Both the position numbers and the translations under genes were made by a program. DNA of 64,000 nt from Heteroscillospira sp050943935 (GTDB lineage: Bacteria > Bacillota > Clostridia > Oscillospirales > Oscillospiraceae). Where the stretch lies: assembly GCA_050943935.1 (NCBI GenBank), contig JBMNQC010000003.1, forward strand, positions 62,001-126,000, read 5' to 3'. The stretch's first letter is position 1. Each line of letters begins with the position of its first letter. The notes under the pieces were generated by a model. That model made no database searches. It was not told the DNA's origin and was given only the letters and a program-made list of their open reading frames with translations. This document shows, piece after piece, positions 1-7,041 of the stretch.

Positions 1-403
1 CCTGAAGCTCCGTTACCAGTATCCGCCCGCCGCCGGTGGAGCAGGCCGTTATGCTCAGCTCACGGCCGTTTTCGCCCTTCAGCTCCATGTGCACGGTATT
101 GGGGTGGACATTTCCAAGATTGACGGTGGAAAACTTAAAATCCAGCCCACACTTCTCCGCCTCCGCAAAAGAATCCGGTATGCGCAGATCGTCCGGGCGC
201 ATGCCCAACAGCCCCGCCACCAGAGCCCTGTCCGTGCCGTGGCCGCAGCCGGTCTGTGCAAAGGAGCCGTGCAGACGTATGTCCGCGCTCACGGGTCTTT
301 CGCCCAGCAGGCTGCGTCCCATGCCGCCTATGCGCACGGCGCCCGCAGTATGAGAGCTGGACGGCCCCACCATGGTGGGGCCGAGTATATCAAAAATATC
401 CAT
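1..403 (-). CDS. sdaAB: L-serine dehydratase, iron-sulfur-dependent, beta subunit (5' part)
   Basis: Translation of the minus strand from the ATG at 403 begins MDIFDILGPTMVGPSSSHT and continues with GAVRIGGMGRSLLG and a GSFAQTGCGHGTDRALVAG stretch, the N-terminal signature of the beta chain of the [4Fe-4S] L-serine deaminase of Gram-positive bacteria (L-serine to pyruvate and ammonia, cytoplasmic). About 134 codons are present and the reading frame runs off the window edge, so the rest of the gene and the expected alpha-subunit gene lie outside. A strong Shine-Dalgarno (GGAGAAGG) precedes the ATG. It is the last visible gene of a minus-strand operon, 19 bases after the MgtC-like gene. Confidence 0.9.
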   Translation of the reverse strand, partial: MDIFDILGPTMVGPSSSHTAGAVRIGGMGRSLLGERPVSADIRLHGSFAQTGCGHGTDRALVAGLLGMRPDDLRIPDSFAEAEKCGLDFKFSTVNLGNVHPNTVHMELKGENGRELSITACSTGGGRILVTELQ

Positions 404-422
404 AAAGCCTTCTCCTTATCCG

Positions 423-1097
423 CTAAACATCCTCGGCGTAAGCCACGCCGGACATAAGGCGAATCTCCTCCAGTATTTTTTGATGGTCGGCGTGCAGAGG
501 CACATGCAGCAGCATGGTTGCGCTTACGCAGCCGGATATGGGACTGGCCATATCCAGACTGTCTATACGGCAGCCCAGAGCCTGCACCTCCTGTATAAAG
601 GGCAGAACGTGCTCACCGCCGTTAAAAAGTATGGACAGGCGCAGCACCGTACTGTGGCGCAGGAAGCGCTCCTGGATTTTTTCGCCCAGCATGGTTATCA
701 CGATGGATATCGCCACAAGCGCAGTACCGCCAATATAATAGCCGCAGCCTATGGCCAGGCCCACGGTGACGCTCACCCAGATTCCCGCCGCGGTGGTGAG
801 TCCCATCACCCTGTTTGAGCGGGACACCAGTATGCTGCCCGCGCCTATAAAGCCCACTCCGCTGACAGCCGCGGCGGCTATACGGGAGGTATCGGCGCTG
901 CCCAGGCGCGTATACATTATTTCGCCCACCAGCACCGTCATTGCCGAGCCGAGAGCCACCAGCATATAGGTGCGGAAGCCCGCTTCCCGGCGCTTGCGTG
1001 TGCGCTCCAGTCCCATTATTCCGCCCAGCAGAGCGGCCAGCAGCAGCCGTAAAAGTCCCTCTACCTCATAAGCATGTGTGGTAAAATACTCCGGCAA
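423..1097 (-). CDS. MgtC/SapB family membrane protein
   Basis: This 224-residue protein has four or five hydrophobic segments in its first 145 residues, including GGIMGLERTRKRREAGFRT followed by MLVALGSAMTVLVGE, a hallmark of the MgtC/SapB family. A soluble C-terminal region of about 75 residues follows and may be ACT-like. Family members affect magnesium homeostasis or membrane ATPase activity; the exact role here is unknown. The start is TTG at 1097, supported by GGAGG seven bases upstream; no in-frame ATG lies near it. It lies between a small membrane protein gene (26 bases upstream) and sdaAB (19 bases downstream), apparently one transcript. Confidence 0.85.
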   Translation of the reverse strand: MPEYFTTHAYEVEGLLRLLLAALLGGIMGLERTRKRREAGFRTYMLVALGSAMTVLVGEIMYTRLGSADTSRIAAAAVSGVGFIGAGSILVSRSNRVMGLTTAAGIWVSVTVGLAIGCGYYIGGTALVAISIVITMLGEKIQERFLRHSTVLRLSILFNGGEHVLPFIQEVQALGCRIDSLDMASPISGCVSATMLLHVPLHADHQKILEEIRLMSGVAYAEDV

Positions 1098-1122
1098 ACG
1101 CCCACCTCCAAAAAAAATTCAA

Positions 1123-1569
1123 CTAACTGTGGTTTTGATATTTCTGCGCAAATCTGCCCAGCTCCGCATTCTGTATGCGCAGCACCACATTGCTGCCGAA
1201 CCAAAGCGCCGTCAGGCACAGCTCCAGCACGAGCAGCAGCGCGCAGCTGCCCCAGAGCGGTATGCCCGGATACCAGCGAAAGGCCATGGCCCCGGCGGCG
1301 AAAAGCAGATTGCACAGAGCAACCCATATGGCCGTGCGAAAAGCCAGTATGCTGCCGGCAAAAACTATACCCCTGGGGAACAAAGCGGCCTCTATGCATA
1401 CGAACACTACGGACATAGCCAGCATCTCAAGTACGGCATTCACCTCTATCGCCGGCTCCTTCATAATAAGGCATACGACACATTTGCATAGTATCATGGC
1501 CAGAGCGTAAACCGCCGCGTGCAGCAGCAGACTCATACCCCAGCCATAGAAACGGAACAGCTTTCTCAT
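1123..1569 (-). CDS. Four-helix membrane protein of unknown function
   Basis: The 148-residue product has four hydrophobic segments, at about residues 8-32, 45-63, 72-92 and 102-122, and a short polar C-terminus. The layout resembles small DUF3021-type membrane proteins, but I cannot confirm the family. I chose the ATG at 1569 because AGGGAG sits seven bases upstream; a GTG two codons earlier would overlap the ribosome site. It is the first gene of the minus-strand operon leading to the MgtC-like gene and sdaAB. No catalytic motif is visible. Confidence 0.6.
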   Translation of the reverse strand: MRKLFRFYGWGMSLLLHAAVYALAMILCKCVVCLIMKEPAIEVNAVLEMLAMSVVFVCIEAALFPRGIVFAGSILAFRTAIWVALCNLLFAAGAMAFRWYPGIPLWGSCALLLVLELCLTALWFGSNVVLRIQNAELGRFAQKYQNHS

Positions 1570-1665
1570 AGCCACGCTCCCTTTCAGTTTATGTTATTTT
1601 ATGATACCGCAAGAAGAGAAATTTTGCAATATGGGAAACTGCCCTACAGCAGGGCCTGCAATACA

Positions 1666-1694
1666 AAAAGCCCGGCCGCATGGGCCGGGCTTTT
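1666..1694 (-). terminator. Rho-independent terminator after tctA
   Basis: Twelve-base-pair inverted repeat AAAAGCCCGGCC / GGCCGGGCTTTT with a five-base loop. Read on the minus strand it ends in a T run ten bases after the tctA stop codon, so it ends the tct operon. Its symmetry also insulates the operon that begins at 1569. Confidence 0.85.
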
Positions 1695-1703
1695 CAGCTT
1701 TGA

Positions 1704-3203
1704 TTAGTTGGCGGAAGCCTTGTTTCTTCTCACGCGCTTGATGACAGCGGTGGCAATGGAGAACACAGCCAGGAGCAGGAACACTACGCAGATGGGACGG
1801 GTGAACAGAGGGGTGATATCACCCATGGACATCATCATGCCGCGGCGCAGGTTGGTCTCCACCATCTCGCCCAGGACGAAGCCCAGGATGAAGGGAGTGG
1901 AGGGGATGCCCACCTTGGCAAAGGCGTAGCCCATCAGTCCGAAGAAGAAGATGGTGACGCAGTCGAAGGCGCGGTTGTTCACACCGAATGCGCCGATGAC
2001 GCAGAGGGCCATAACGCAGCTGAGCAGGATGTTCTTGGGCACCTGCAGCACACGGACGAAAATACGCATGCCGAAGTACTCAAGGAACAGCATCATAATG
2101 TTGGACACAAACAGGGCCACGAACACGGAGTAGACCACATCGGCGTGATCCTTGAAGAGCAGGGGGCCCGGGGTCAGGCCGTGGAGGGTCAGGCCGCCCA
2201 GCAGAATGGCGGTGACAACGTCGCCGGGGATACCCAGAGCCATCAGGGGGATGAGGGCGCCGCCGACGGAGGCGTTGTTGGCAGTCTCGGAAGCTACGAT
2301 ACCGTCAATAACGCCGGTGCCGAACTTCTCGGGGTGCTTGGACTGGTTCTTGGCAGTAGCGTAGGCCAGCAGGTTGGAGGTACCGCCGCCGATGCCGGGC
2401 AGGATGCCGACGCCGATACCGATGAGGGCGGAGCGCAGCATGTTGGGGATCTGGCCGACAAACTCGGCACGGCTGAAGCCCATGCCCTTAATCTTATAGT
2501 CCACAACCACTCCCTCAGACTCGGGACGGGCGGAGTCGGCTGCGGCGCCGAAAATCTCGGCAACGGCGAAGAAGCCAATCAGAGCGGGCAGAATATCAAA
2601 GCCGGCGCCCAGAGCGCTCAGGCCGAAGGTGAAGCGGGGATAACCGTCGATGGGGGCCACGCCAACCATGGTCAGGGTGAAGCCGATAACAGCGGAGACA
2701 AGGCCCTTCCACAGGGAGCCGTCCACCAGGGAGGCGACCAGAGACAGGGAGAAGATTGCGATGGAGCAGTACTCAAAGTAACCGAACTTCAGAGCGAAGT
2801 CAGCCAGCATGGGGCTGATGAACACCAGGGCCACAACGCTGAAGATGGTACCCATGAAGGAGAAAAAGATACCGACGCCCAGGGCCTTACCGGCTTCGCC
2901 GCGCTCAGCCAGAGGGCCGCCGTCGAAGGTGGTGGCAACGGAAGAGGGAGTGCCGGGAATTTTCAGCAGGATGGCGGAGATAAGACCGCCGGACACGCCG
3001 CCGATATACAGGGAAACCAGCAGGGCGATACCCATGATTGGCTCAAGACCATAACTGATGGGCAGGCAGAGGGCAACGGCCATAGCCGCGCTCAGACCGG
3101 GCATGGCGCCGAAGATGATACCCAGGGTGACGCCGCCAAGCATAACCAGGAGAGTGGCGGGGTTTACGATGTTCTGAACACCTATAAGCAGATTTTCAAG
3201 CAT
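1704..3203 (-). CDS. tctA: Tripartite tricarboxylate transporter, large permease TctA
   Basis: A 499-residue polytopic protein of usual TctA length, with 11-12 hydrophobic segments and the glycine-rich stretches of the family, such as GVTLGIIFGAMPGLSAAMA near the N-terminus and GVGILPGIGGGTSNLLAYA in the middle. TctA is the large membrane subunit of secondary transporters that take up tricarboxylates or other organic acids delivered by an extracytoplasmic TctC protein. The start ATG at 3203 follows AAGGAGG. It lies 13 bases after tctB and is the last gene of the operon tctC-tctC-tctB-tctA. The substrate cannot be read from the sequence. Confidence 0.95.
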   Translation of the reverse strand: MLENLLIGVQNIVNPATLLVMLGGVTLGIIFGAMPGLSAAMAVALCLPISYGLEPIMGIALLVSLYIGGVSGGLISAILLKIPGTPSSVATTFDGGPLAERGEAGKALGVGIFFSFMGTIFSVVALVFISPMLADFALKFGYFEYCSIAIFSLSLVASLVDGSLWKGLVSAVIGFTLTMVGVAPIDGYPRFTFGLSALGAGFDILPALIGFFAVAEIFGAAADSARPESEGVVVDYKIKGMGFSRAEFVGQIPNMLRSALIGIGVGILPGIGGGTSNLLAYATAKNQSKHPEKFGTGVIDGIVASETANNASVGGALIPLMALGIPGDVVTAILLGGLTLHGLTPGPLLFKDHADVVYSVFVALFVSNIMMLFLEYFGMRIFVRVLQVPKNILLSCVMALCVIGAFGVNNRAFDCVTIFFFGLMGYAFAKVGIPSTPFILGFVLGEMVETNLRRGMMMSMGDITPLFTRPICVVFLLLAVFSIATAVIKRVRRNKASAN

Positions 3204-3216
3204 TTCTTTACCCTCC

Positions 3217-3717
3217 TTACAGGCCTACGTACCGCAGCAGGCCGGCAGGCAGCATCAGGTACAGGAATCTGGTGAACACTATGTAGAAAAATACGGTGGA
3301 AACAACAGTAATAATGCCGAAGAGCAGATAGTTTTTCTTCTTGCCCAGGGGGGTCAGCACTATCATCTGGCAGAATTCATAGATAAGGGTGGAGATAACG
3401 AAACCGAGAGTCTCCAGGGAAAATACGTAGAAGCCAATCAGTATGGCAGAATACAGCACCTTGCGGTTACCGGCCTTGCGGTAACCCTTCTCCTCCTCGG
3501 AGACCTCCTCGGCAACATGGTGCTTCACGTTCTGCAGGCCCTCAAGGGTGATACCCAGGGCAACGAGAAACAGGAGGATAGATGCCACGCGGGGCATGAA
3601 CTCTGGGCCGGGATTCATTCCCAGCAGAGACTTGATGCTGAAGGTTGCGATGAACAGGATTACGGCGCAGATCATAATAACGACGCCGCATATCACGTCT
3701 CTGTATTTATTAAGCAA
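3217..3717 (-). CDS. tctB: Tripartite tricarboxylate transporter, small permease TctB
   Basis: A 166-residue protein with four predicted helices (about residues 7-28, 37-57, 88-110, 118-150), matching the small membrane subunit of the TTT family. The start is TTG at 3717 (LNKYRDVICG follows), supported by AAGGAG eight to nine bases upstream. It follows an attenuator-like hairpin after the second tctC and precedes tctA by 13 bases. It would form the membrane complex with TctA. Confidence 0.88.
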   Translation of the reverse strand: MLNKYRDVICGVVIMICAVILFIATFSIKSLLGMNPGPEFMPRVASILLFLVALGITLEGLQNVKHHVAEEVSEEEKGYRKAGNRKVLYSAILIGFYVFSLETLGFVISTLIYEFCQMIVLTPLGKKKNYLLFGIITVVSTVFFYIVFTRFLYLMLPAGLLRYVGL

Positions 3718-3777
3718 ATTGTATTACTCCTTCCATATAAGGCTGCACAACACTCCGGTAACGGAAAAACGGCTCAC

Positions 3778-3816
3778 AAAAGGGGCGCTTGTCCGAAAAA
3801 ATCAGGCGAACGCCCC
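3778..3816 (-). terminator. Attenuator-like hairpin between tctC and tctB
   Basis: GGGGCG and CGCCCC arms (3782-3787, 3811-3816) extend inward through G-U and mismatched pairs. On the minus strand the stem is followed by only four T residues. Its position, just after the binding-protein genes and before the membrane-subunit genes, suggests a leaky terminator that makes binding protein in excess over permease. Confidence 0.6.
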
Positions 3817-3853
3817 TCCATGGGCTATAAAGTAAGAGCTTTAAAGGATAAGC

Positions 3854-4891
3854 TTACTTCAGAGCGGACAGCAGGTCAACATAGGTGGCCTCGATGTCCT
3901 TCAGGTAGGTGACGGCCTCGTCGGGAGTCATGTCACCGGGAACGGTCTGCATGGTCTCGGACAGCTCAGCGGCATAATCGGGATTTGCGCAGACAGCGGC
4001 AATAGCCTCGTTCATCTTGTCAACGATAGCCTGGTCGGTATCCTTGGGGAAGAATATCCAGTAGGGCTTGTCGAAGACCATGTCAACGCCCTGCTCCTTG
4101 AAGGTAGGCACGTCGGGCCAGTTCTCGCTGCGCTCTTCAGCCATAACGCCCAGAGCAACGAAGTCGCCGTTGGTCAGATAGTCCTTAACCAGACCCATCT
4201 GGTTATACATCAGGTCCAGCTGGCCGCTCAGCAGAGCGGTGATCTTATCGGCGGAGCCGCCGGCGTCAACAATGTTGAACTGGCTTCCCTCAACCAGCTG
4301 CATGAACATGAGCTGAGTGAGGTGAGAAACAGAACCAACCTCGGTAGCGAAGCCGATGGGCTGCTCCTTGGACTTGGCGATCAGATCGTCCAGGGTCTTG
4401 ATGTCAGACTTGGAGGAAACCAGCCAAGCGGTCTGCTTGTCGTTTGCGAACACGTTGCAGAACTCATAGGACTCGTCCCACTTCTTATCGGTGGTGCCCA
4501 GAGTGTTGGCAACGAACATGCCGGGGTGATAGGAACCCACGGTGTAGCCATCGTTGGCAGCCTTGGCAATCTCATCGAAAGCAACGGCCATGCCCTTGAT
4601 GTTGGAGACAACAACGGTCTGACCCAGCTCTTCCTGCAGGAACTTGCAGAAAACGCGGGTGTTCAGGTCGGTGTCGCCGCCGGCGCCGGCAGGAACGATG
4701 ACGGTGATGGGCTTGGTGGGCCAATCGGTGGTGGGAGCCTCAGACTCGGGAGCGGTAGACTCGGGAGCGGTGGACTCGGGGGCGCTGGACTCAGGAGCGG
4801 TGGACTCAGGGGCCTTTTCACCGCCGCCGCAGGCGACGAGCATCAGGAACACCAGAACCAGAGACACAACAGACAGGATCTTCTTGTTCAT
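3854..4891 (-). CDS. tctC: TctC-type solute-binding lipoprotein (second copy)
   Basis: A 345-residue extracytoplasmic solute receptor. It starts MNKKILSVVSLVLVFLMLV and has a lipobox ending ALVAC-like (LMLVAC), so it should be lipid-anchored. A low-complexity linker of repeated SAPEST/TAPES units follows (about residues 28-52), and then the mature TctC/Bug fold beginning WPTKPITVIVPAGAGGDTD. The GGxxD stretch and the later DAGGSADKITALLSGQLD segment are characteristic. It lies 90 bases downstream of a close paralogue and upstream of an attenuator and tctB. The two receptors probably widen the substrate range or raise receptor dosage. Confidence 0.92.
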   Translation of the reverse strand: MNKKILSVVSLVLVFLMLVACGGGEKAPESTAPESSAPESTAPESTAPESEAPTTDWPTKPITVIVPAGAGGDTDLNTRVFCKFLQEELGQTVVVSNIKGMAVAFDEIAKAANDGYTVGSYHPGMFVANTLGTTDKKWDESYEFCNVFANDKQTAWLVSSKSDIKTLDDLIAKSKEQPIGFATEVGSVSHLTQLMFMQLVEGSQFNIVDAGGSADKITALLSGQLDLMYNQMGLVKDYLTNGDFVALGVMAEERSENWPDVPTFKEQGVDMVFDKPYWIFFPKDTDQAIVDKMNEAIAAVCANPDYAAELSETMQTVPGDMTPDEAVTYLKDIEATYVDLLSALK

Positions 4892-4907
4892 CTACTATGA
4901 ACCTCCA

Positions 4908-4950
4908 AAAAAAATTTATTTAACAGTCCGCCCCTAAGGACGGACTGTTA
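4908..4950 (-). terminator. Intercistronic hairpin between the two tctC genes
   Basis: TAACAGTCCG (4921-4930) and CGGACTGTTA (4941-4950) form a perfect ten-base-pair stem with a ten-base loop. On the minus strand the stem is followed by an A/T tract with nine T residues that runs directly into the GGAGG ribosome site of the downstream tctC. It could be a partial terminator, or a stabilising or processing structure. Confidence 0.6.
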
Positions 4951-4981
4951 AATTCAAAAAGTAATAGGGGCTGATTTTCAG

Positions 4982-6013
4982 TTAGCCCTGGAGACCCTTC
5001 AGCAGCTCGGCGTACTGGGTGTTCATAGCATCCAGATACTCCATGGACTCCTCGGGAGTCATGTCGCCGGGGAAAGTCTGCATGGTCTCGGCCAGCTCCT
5101 TGCCGTACTCTTCGTTGGCGAATACAGCCTGGAAAGCCTCGGCGCACTTGTCGACGATAGCCTGGTCGGTATCGGCGGGGAACATGAACCAGAAGGGCTT
5201 GTCAAAGACCATATCGAAGCCCTGCTCCTTGAAGGTGGGGATGTCGGGGTTCAGCTCGCTGCGCTCCTCGGCCATGATGCCCAGGCAGCGGAAGTCGCCG
5301 TTCTTCAGGTAGTCCTTAACGAGACCGACCTGGTTGAACATAAGGTCGAGCTGGCCGCTCATGAGAGCGGTGATCTTATCGGCGGCGCCGCCGGCGTCGA
5401 CGATGTTGAACTGAGCGCCCTCGGCCAGATTCATCATAGCCAGGCAGCAGAGGTGAGACATGGAGCCAACCTCGGTAGCGTAGCCGATGGGAGCCTGCTT
5501 GGCGGCCTCAGCCAGGTCGTTCAGATCCTGATAGGGGGAATCGTTGGAGACGAACCATGCACTCTGCTTATCCATGCAGTAGATGCCGACAGTCTCAAAA
5601 TCGGTGTAGGCATGCTCGGTGGTACCCAGGAGGGTGGCGCAGAACAGGCCGGGGTGATGTACGTAAGCGGTGTAGCCGTCATTGGCGGACTTGGCAAACT
5701 CGTCCAGAGCAACGGCAACGCCCTTGATGTTGGTAACAACGATGGTCTGACCCAGCTCTTCCTGCAGATACTTGGCAAAGATGCGGAAGTTCAGGTCGGT
5801 ATCGCCGCCGGCGCCGGCGGGAACGATAACGGTGATGGGCTTGGTGGGCCAATCGGTGGTGGGAGCCTCAGGAGCGGTGGACTCGGGAGCGGTGCTCTCG
5901 GGAGCAGTAGACTCGGGGGCGGTGGATTCGGGCGCCTCGTTGCCGCCGCCGCAGGCGACGAGCATCATGAACACCAAGACCAGAGACACAACAGACAGGA
6001 TTTTCTTGTTCAT
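4982..6013 (-). CDS. tctC: TctC-type solute-binding lipoprotein (first copy)
   Basis: A 343-residue paralogue of the gene at 3854-4891. The first 21 residues of the signal peptide are nearly identical, the lipobox is MMLVAC, the TAPES repeat linker is present, and the mature domain again begins WPTKPITVIVPAGAGGDTD. The domains diverge mainly in the middle (for example HHPGLFCATLLGTTEHAY), where ligand contacts are expected. It is the first gene of the tct operon. Good GGAGG site before the ATG at 6013. Confidence 0.92.
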   Translation of the reverse strand: MNKKILSVVSLVLVFMMLVACGGGNEAPESTAPESTAPESTAPESTAPEAPTTDWPTKPITVIVPAGAGGDTDLNFRIFAKYLQEELGQTIVVTNIKGVAVALDEFAKSANDGYTAYVHHPGLFCATLLGTTEHAYTDFETVGIYCMDKQSAWFVSNDSPYQDLNDLAEAAKQAPIGYATEVGSMSHLCCLAMMNLAEGAQFNIVDAGGAADKITALMSGQLDLMFNQVGLVKDYLKNGDFRCLGIMAEERSELNPDIPTFKEQGFDMVFDKPFWFMFPADTDQAIVDKCAEAFQAVFANEEYGKELAETMQTFPGDMTPEESMEYLDAMNTQYAELLKGLQG

Positions 6014-6042
6014 CTTGGGACCTCCAATAAAATATTTAACAA

Positions 6043-6062
6043 CCGGTGTTTCGCCTCACCGG
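6043..6062 (-). promoter_or_regulatory. Leader hairpin upstream of first tctC
   Basis: CCGGTG (6043-6048) pairs with CACCGG (6057-6062) in the transcribed tct leader, about 30 bases before the ATG. It may stabilise the mRNA or act in regulation. Confidence 0.4.
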
Positions 6063-6136
6063 CTATTATACATTCATCAGCGCACAGCAGCAGGCTTCGC
6101 CCGCTGCCCCTTGATTTCATCCGTAATTGCGAAAAA

Positions 6137-6166
6137 ATTATATCACGCTATCTGAGGCCTTGTCCA
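6137..6166 (-). promoter_or_regulatory. Candidate promoter of the tct operon
   Basis: On the minus strand TGGACA (6166-6161) and TATAAT (6142-6137) are separated by 18 bases, a sigma-A-like arrangement 120 bases upstream of the first tctC. Confidence 0.5.
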
Positions 6167-6437
6167 TTTACGCTTCTGATAAATATTCATAACGAAAATT
6201 GTGCACTTTTTTATGACTTCTTTATGTCTTAGGCAGTAAATTTCACAATTCGACCCTGTTTCTTAATATATTTAATTCATTTTATCAATATTTCAGCCGC
6301 TCAAAAGACAGTTTTACCAATTTTCTCCTCGCTCCCGGTCTGTTCAATTCGCCGATGTTTGATAAATATTTATCATTTTCTTCCATTTCTCCTTTCATTC
6401 ATATATCTTAATATATTAAAAATTAGCGCGAATACTC

Positions 6438-6466
6438 TTTACAAGTTCAGGATTGTATGATAGAAT
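6438..6466 (+). promoter_or_regulatory. Candidate promoter of rpsO
   Basis: TTTACA (6438-6443) and TAGAAT (6461-6466) with a 17-base spacer, about 115 bases before the rpsO start. Confidence 0.6.
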
Positions 6467-6505
6467 TCTATAGCTTTTGCCCCTGCGCCTGGTTTCGCGG
6501 AGTAT

Positions 6506-6522
6506 GCGGAACAGCTTTCCGC
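6506..6522 (+). promoter_or_regulatory. Structured rpsO leader
   Basis: GCGGAA-CAGCT-TTCCGC forms a hairpin inside a GC-rich leader (about 6478-6550) that contrasts with the A/T-rich DNA around it. S15 often represses its own mRNA by binding the leader. This could be such a site, but no known S15-leader class is recognised here. Confidence 0.35.
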
Positions 6523-6580
6523 GCCTTTCAGCCCGTTTCCCGGCGCCGTGGGTATAGAATAAAAGAAAGGAAGTTTCAAA

Positions 6581-6847
6581 ATGATTACCAAAGAGCAGAA
6601 AACTACCGTAATTGAAGCCAACAAGACCCACGAGGGCGACACCGGTTCCCCCGAGGTCCAGATCGCCATCCTCACCGAGCGCATCAACCAGCTCACCGAG
6701 CACCTGAAGATGCACAAGAAGGACAACCACTCCAGAATGGGTCTGTTCAAAATGATTGGTAAGCGCCGCCGCCTGCTTGACTACCTGGCCAAGAAGGACA
6801 TTGAGCGCTACAGAGCTATCATCGCAAAGCTCGGCATCAGAAAGTAA
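6581..6847 (+). CDS. rpsO: 30S ribosomal protein S15
   Basis: An 88-residue protein of standard S15 length containing the conserved TGSPEVQIAILTERINQLTEH and HSRMGLFKMIGKRRRLLDYL segments that contact 16S rRNA helices 20-22 and bind early in small-subunit assembly. The ATG follows GAAAGGAAG. Its own promoter and terminator flank it, and pnp follows, the classic rpsO-pnp order. Confidence 0.98.
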   Translation: MITKEQKTTVIEANKTHEGDTGSPEVQIAILTERINQLTEHLKMHKKDNHSRMGLFKMIGKRRRLLDYLAKKDIERYRAIIAKLGIRK

Positions 6848-6856
6848 GTCAATGGG

Positions 6857-6893
6857 TCGGATGGCAGAGCTGAAACTCTGCCATCCGATTTCG
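6857..6893 (+). terminator. Terminator after rpsO
   Basis: A perfect 13-base-pair stem (6857-6869 with 6876-6888) with loop CTGAAA. The trailing tract is short (TTTCG), so read-through into pnp is likely. Confidence 0.75.
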
Positions 6894-6958
6894 TGCATTT
6901 ATCCCCACCCCGTAAGCCATACTATTTAAAATATCCGACGGAGCTGCGGCTTTAGCAG

Positions 6959-6994
6959 TTGAATATGTCCCCGGAGCACCGGGACTGTATTCAA
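6959..6994 (+). promoter_or_regulatory. pnp leader stem-loop
   Basis: TTGAATA (6959-6965) pairs with TATTCAA (6988-6994), with an inner CCCGG/CCGGG stem around an AGCA loop. It lies 48 bases before the pnp start. In enterobacteria a pnp leader stem is cut by RNase III and used for autocontrol; this is a structural analogue only. Confidence 0.45.
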
Positions 6995-7041
6995 ATGCTA
7001 AAGGAAGCTCCGCCCGAACAAGAACCGAAAGGAGCAAACAC

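Larger units (their letters stand above)
6014..6580. other. Long AT-rich divergent intergenic region (tct operon / rpsO)
   Basis: About 570 bases without a convincing gene. It carries the candidate promoters and leader hairpins of the divergent tct and rpsO transcripts, listed separately. The centre (6200-6430) is very A/T-rich with runs such as TTAATATATT and no clear inverted repeat. Confidence 0.7.

Noticed and set aside
2145..3275. 376-residue plus-strand frame opposite tctA
   Set aside because: Antisense shadow of tctA: glycine/aspartate/glutamine-rich composition typical of the reverse strand of a GC-rich membrane gene, with no ribosome site.
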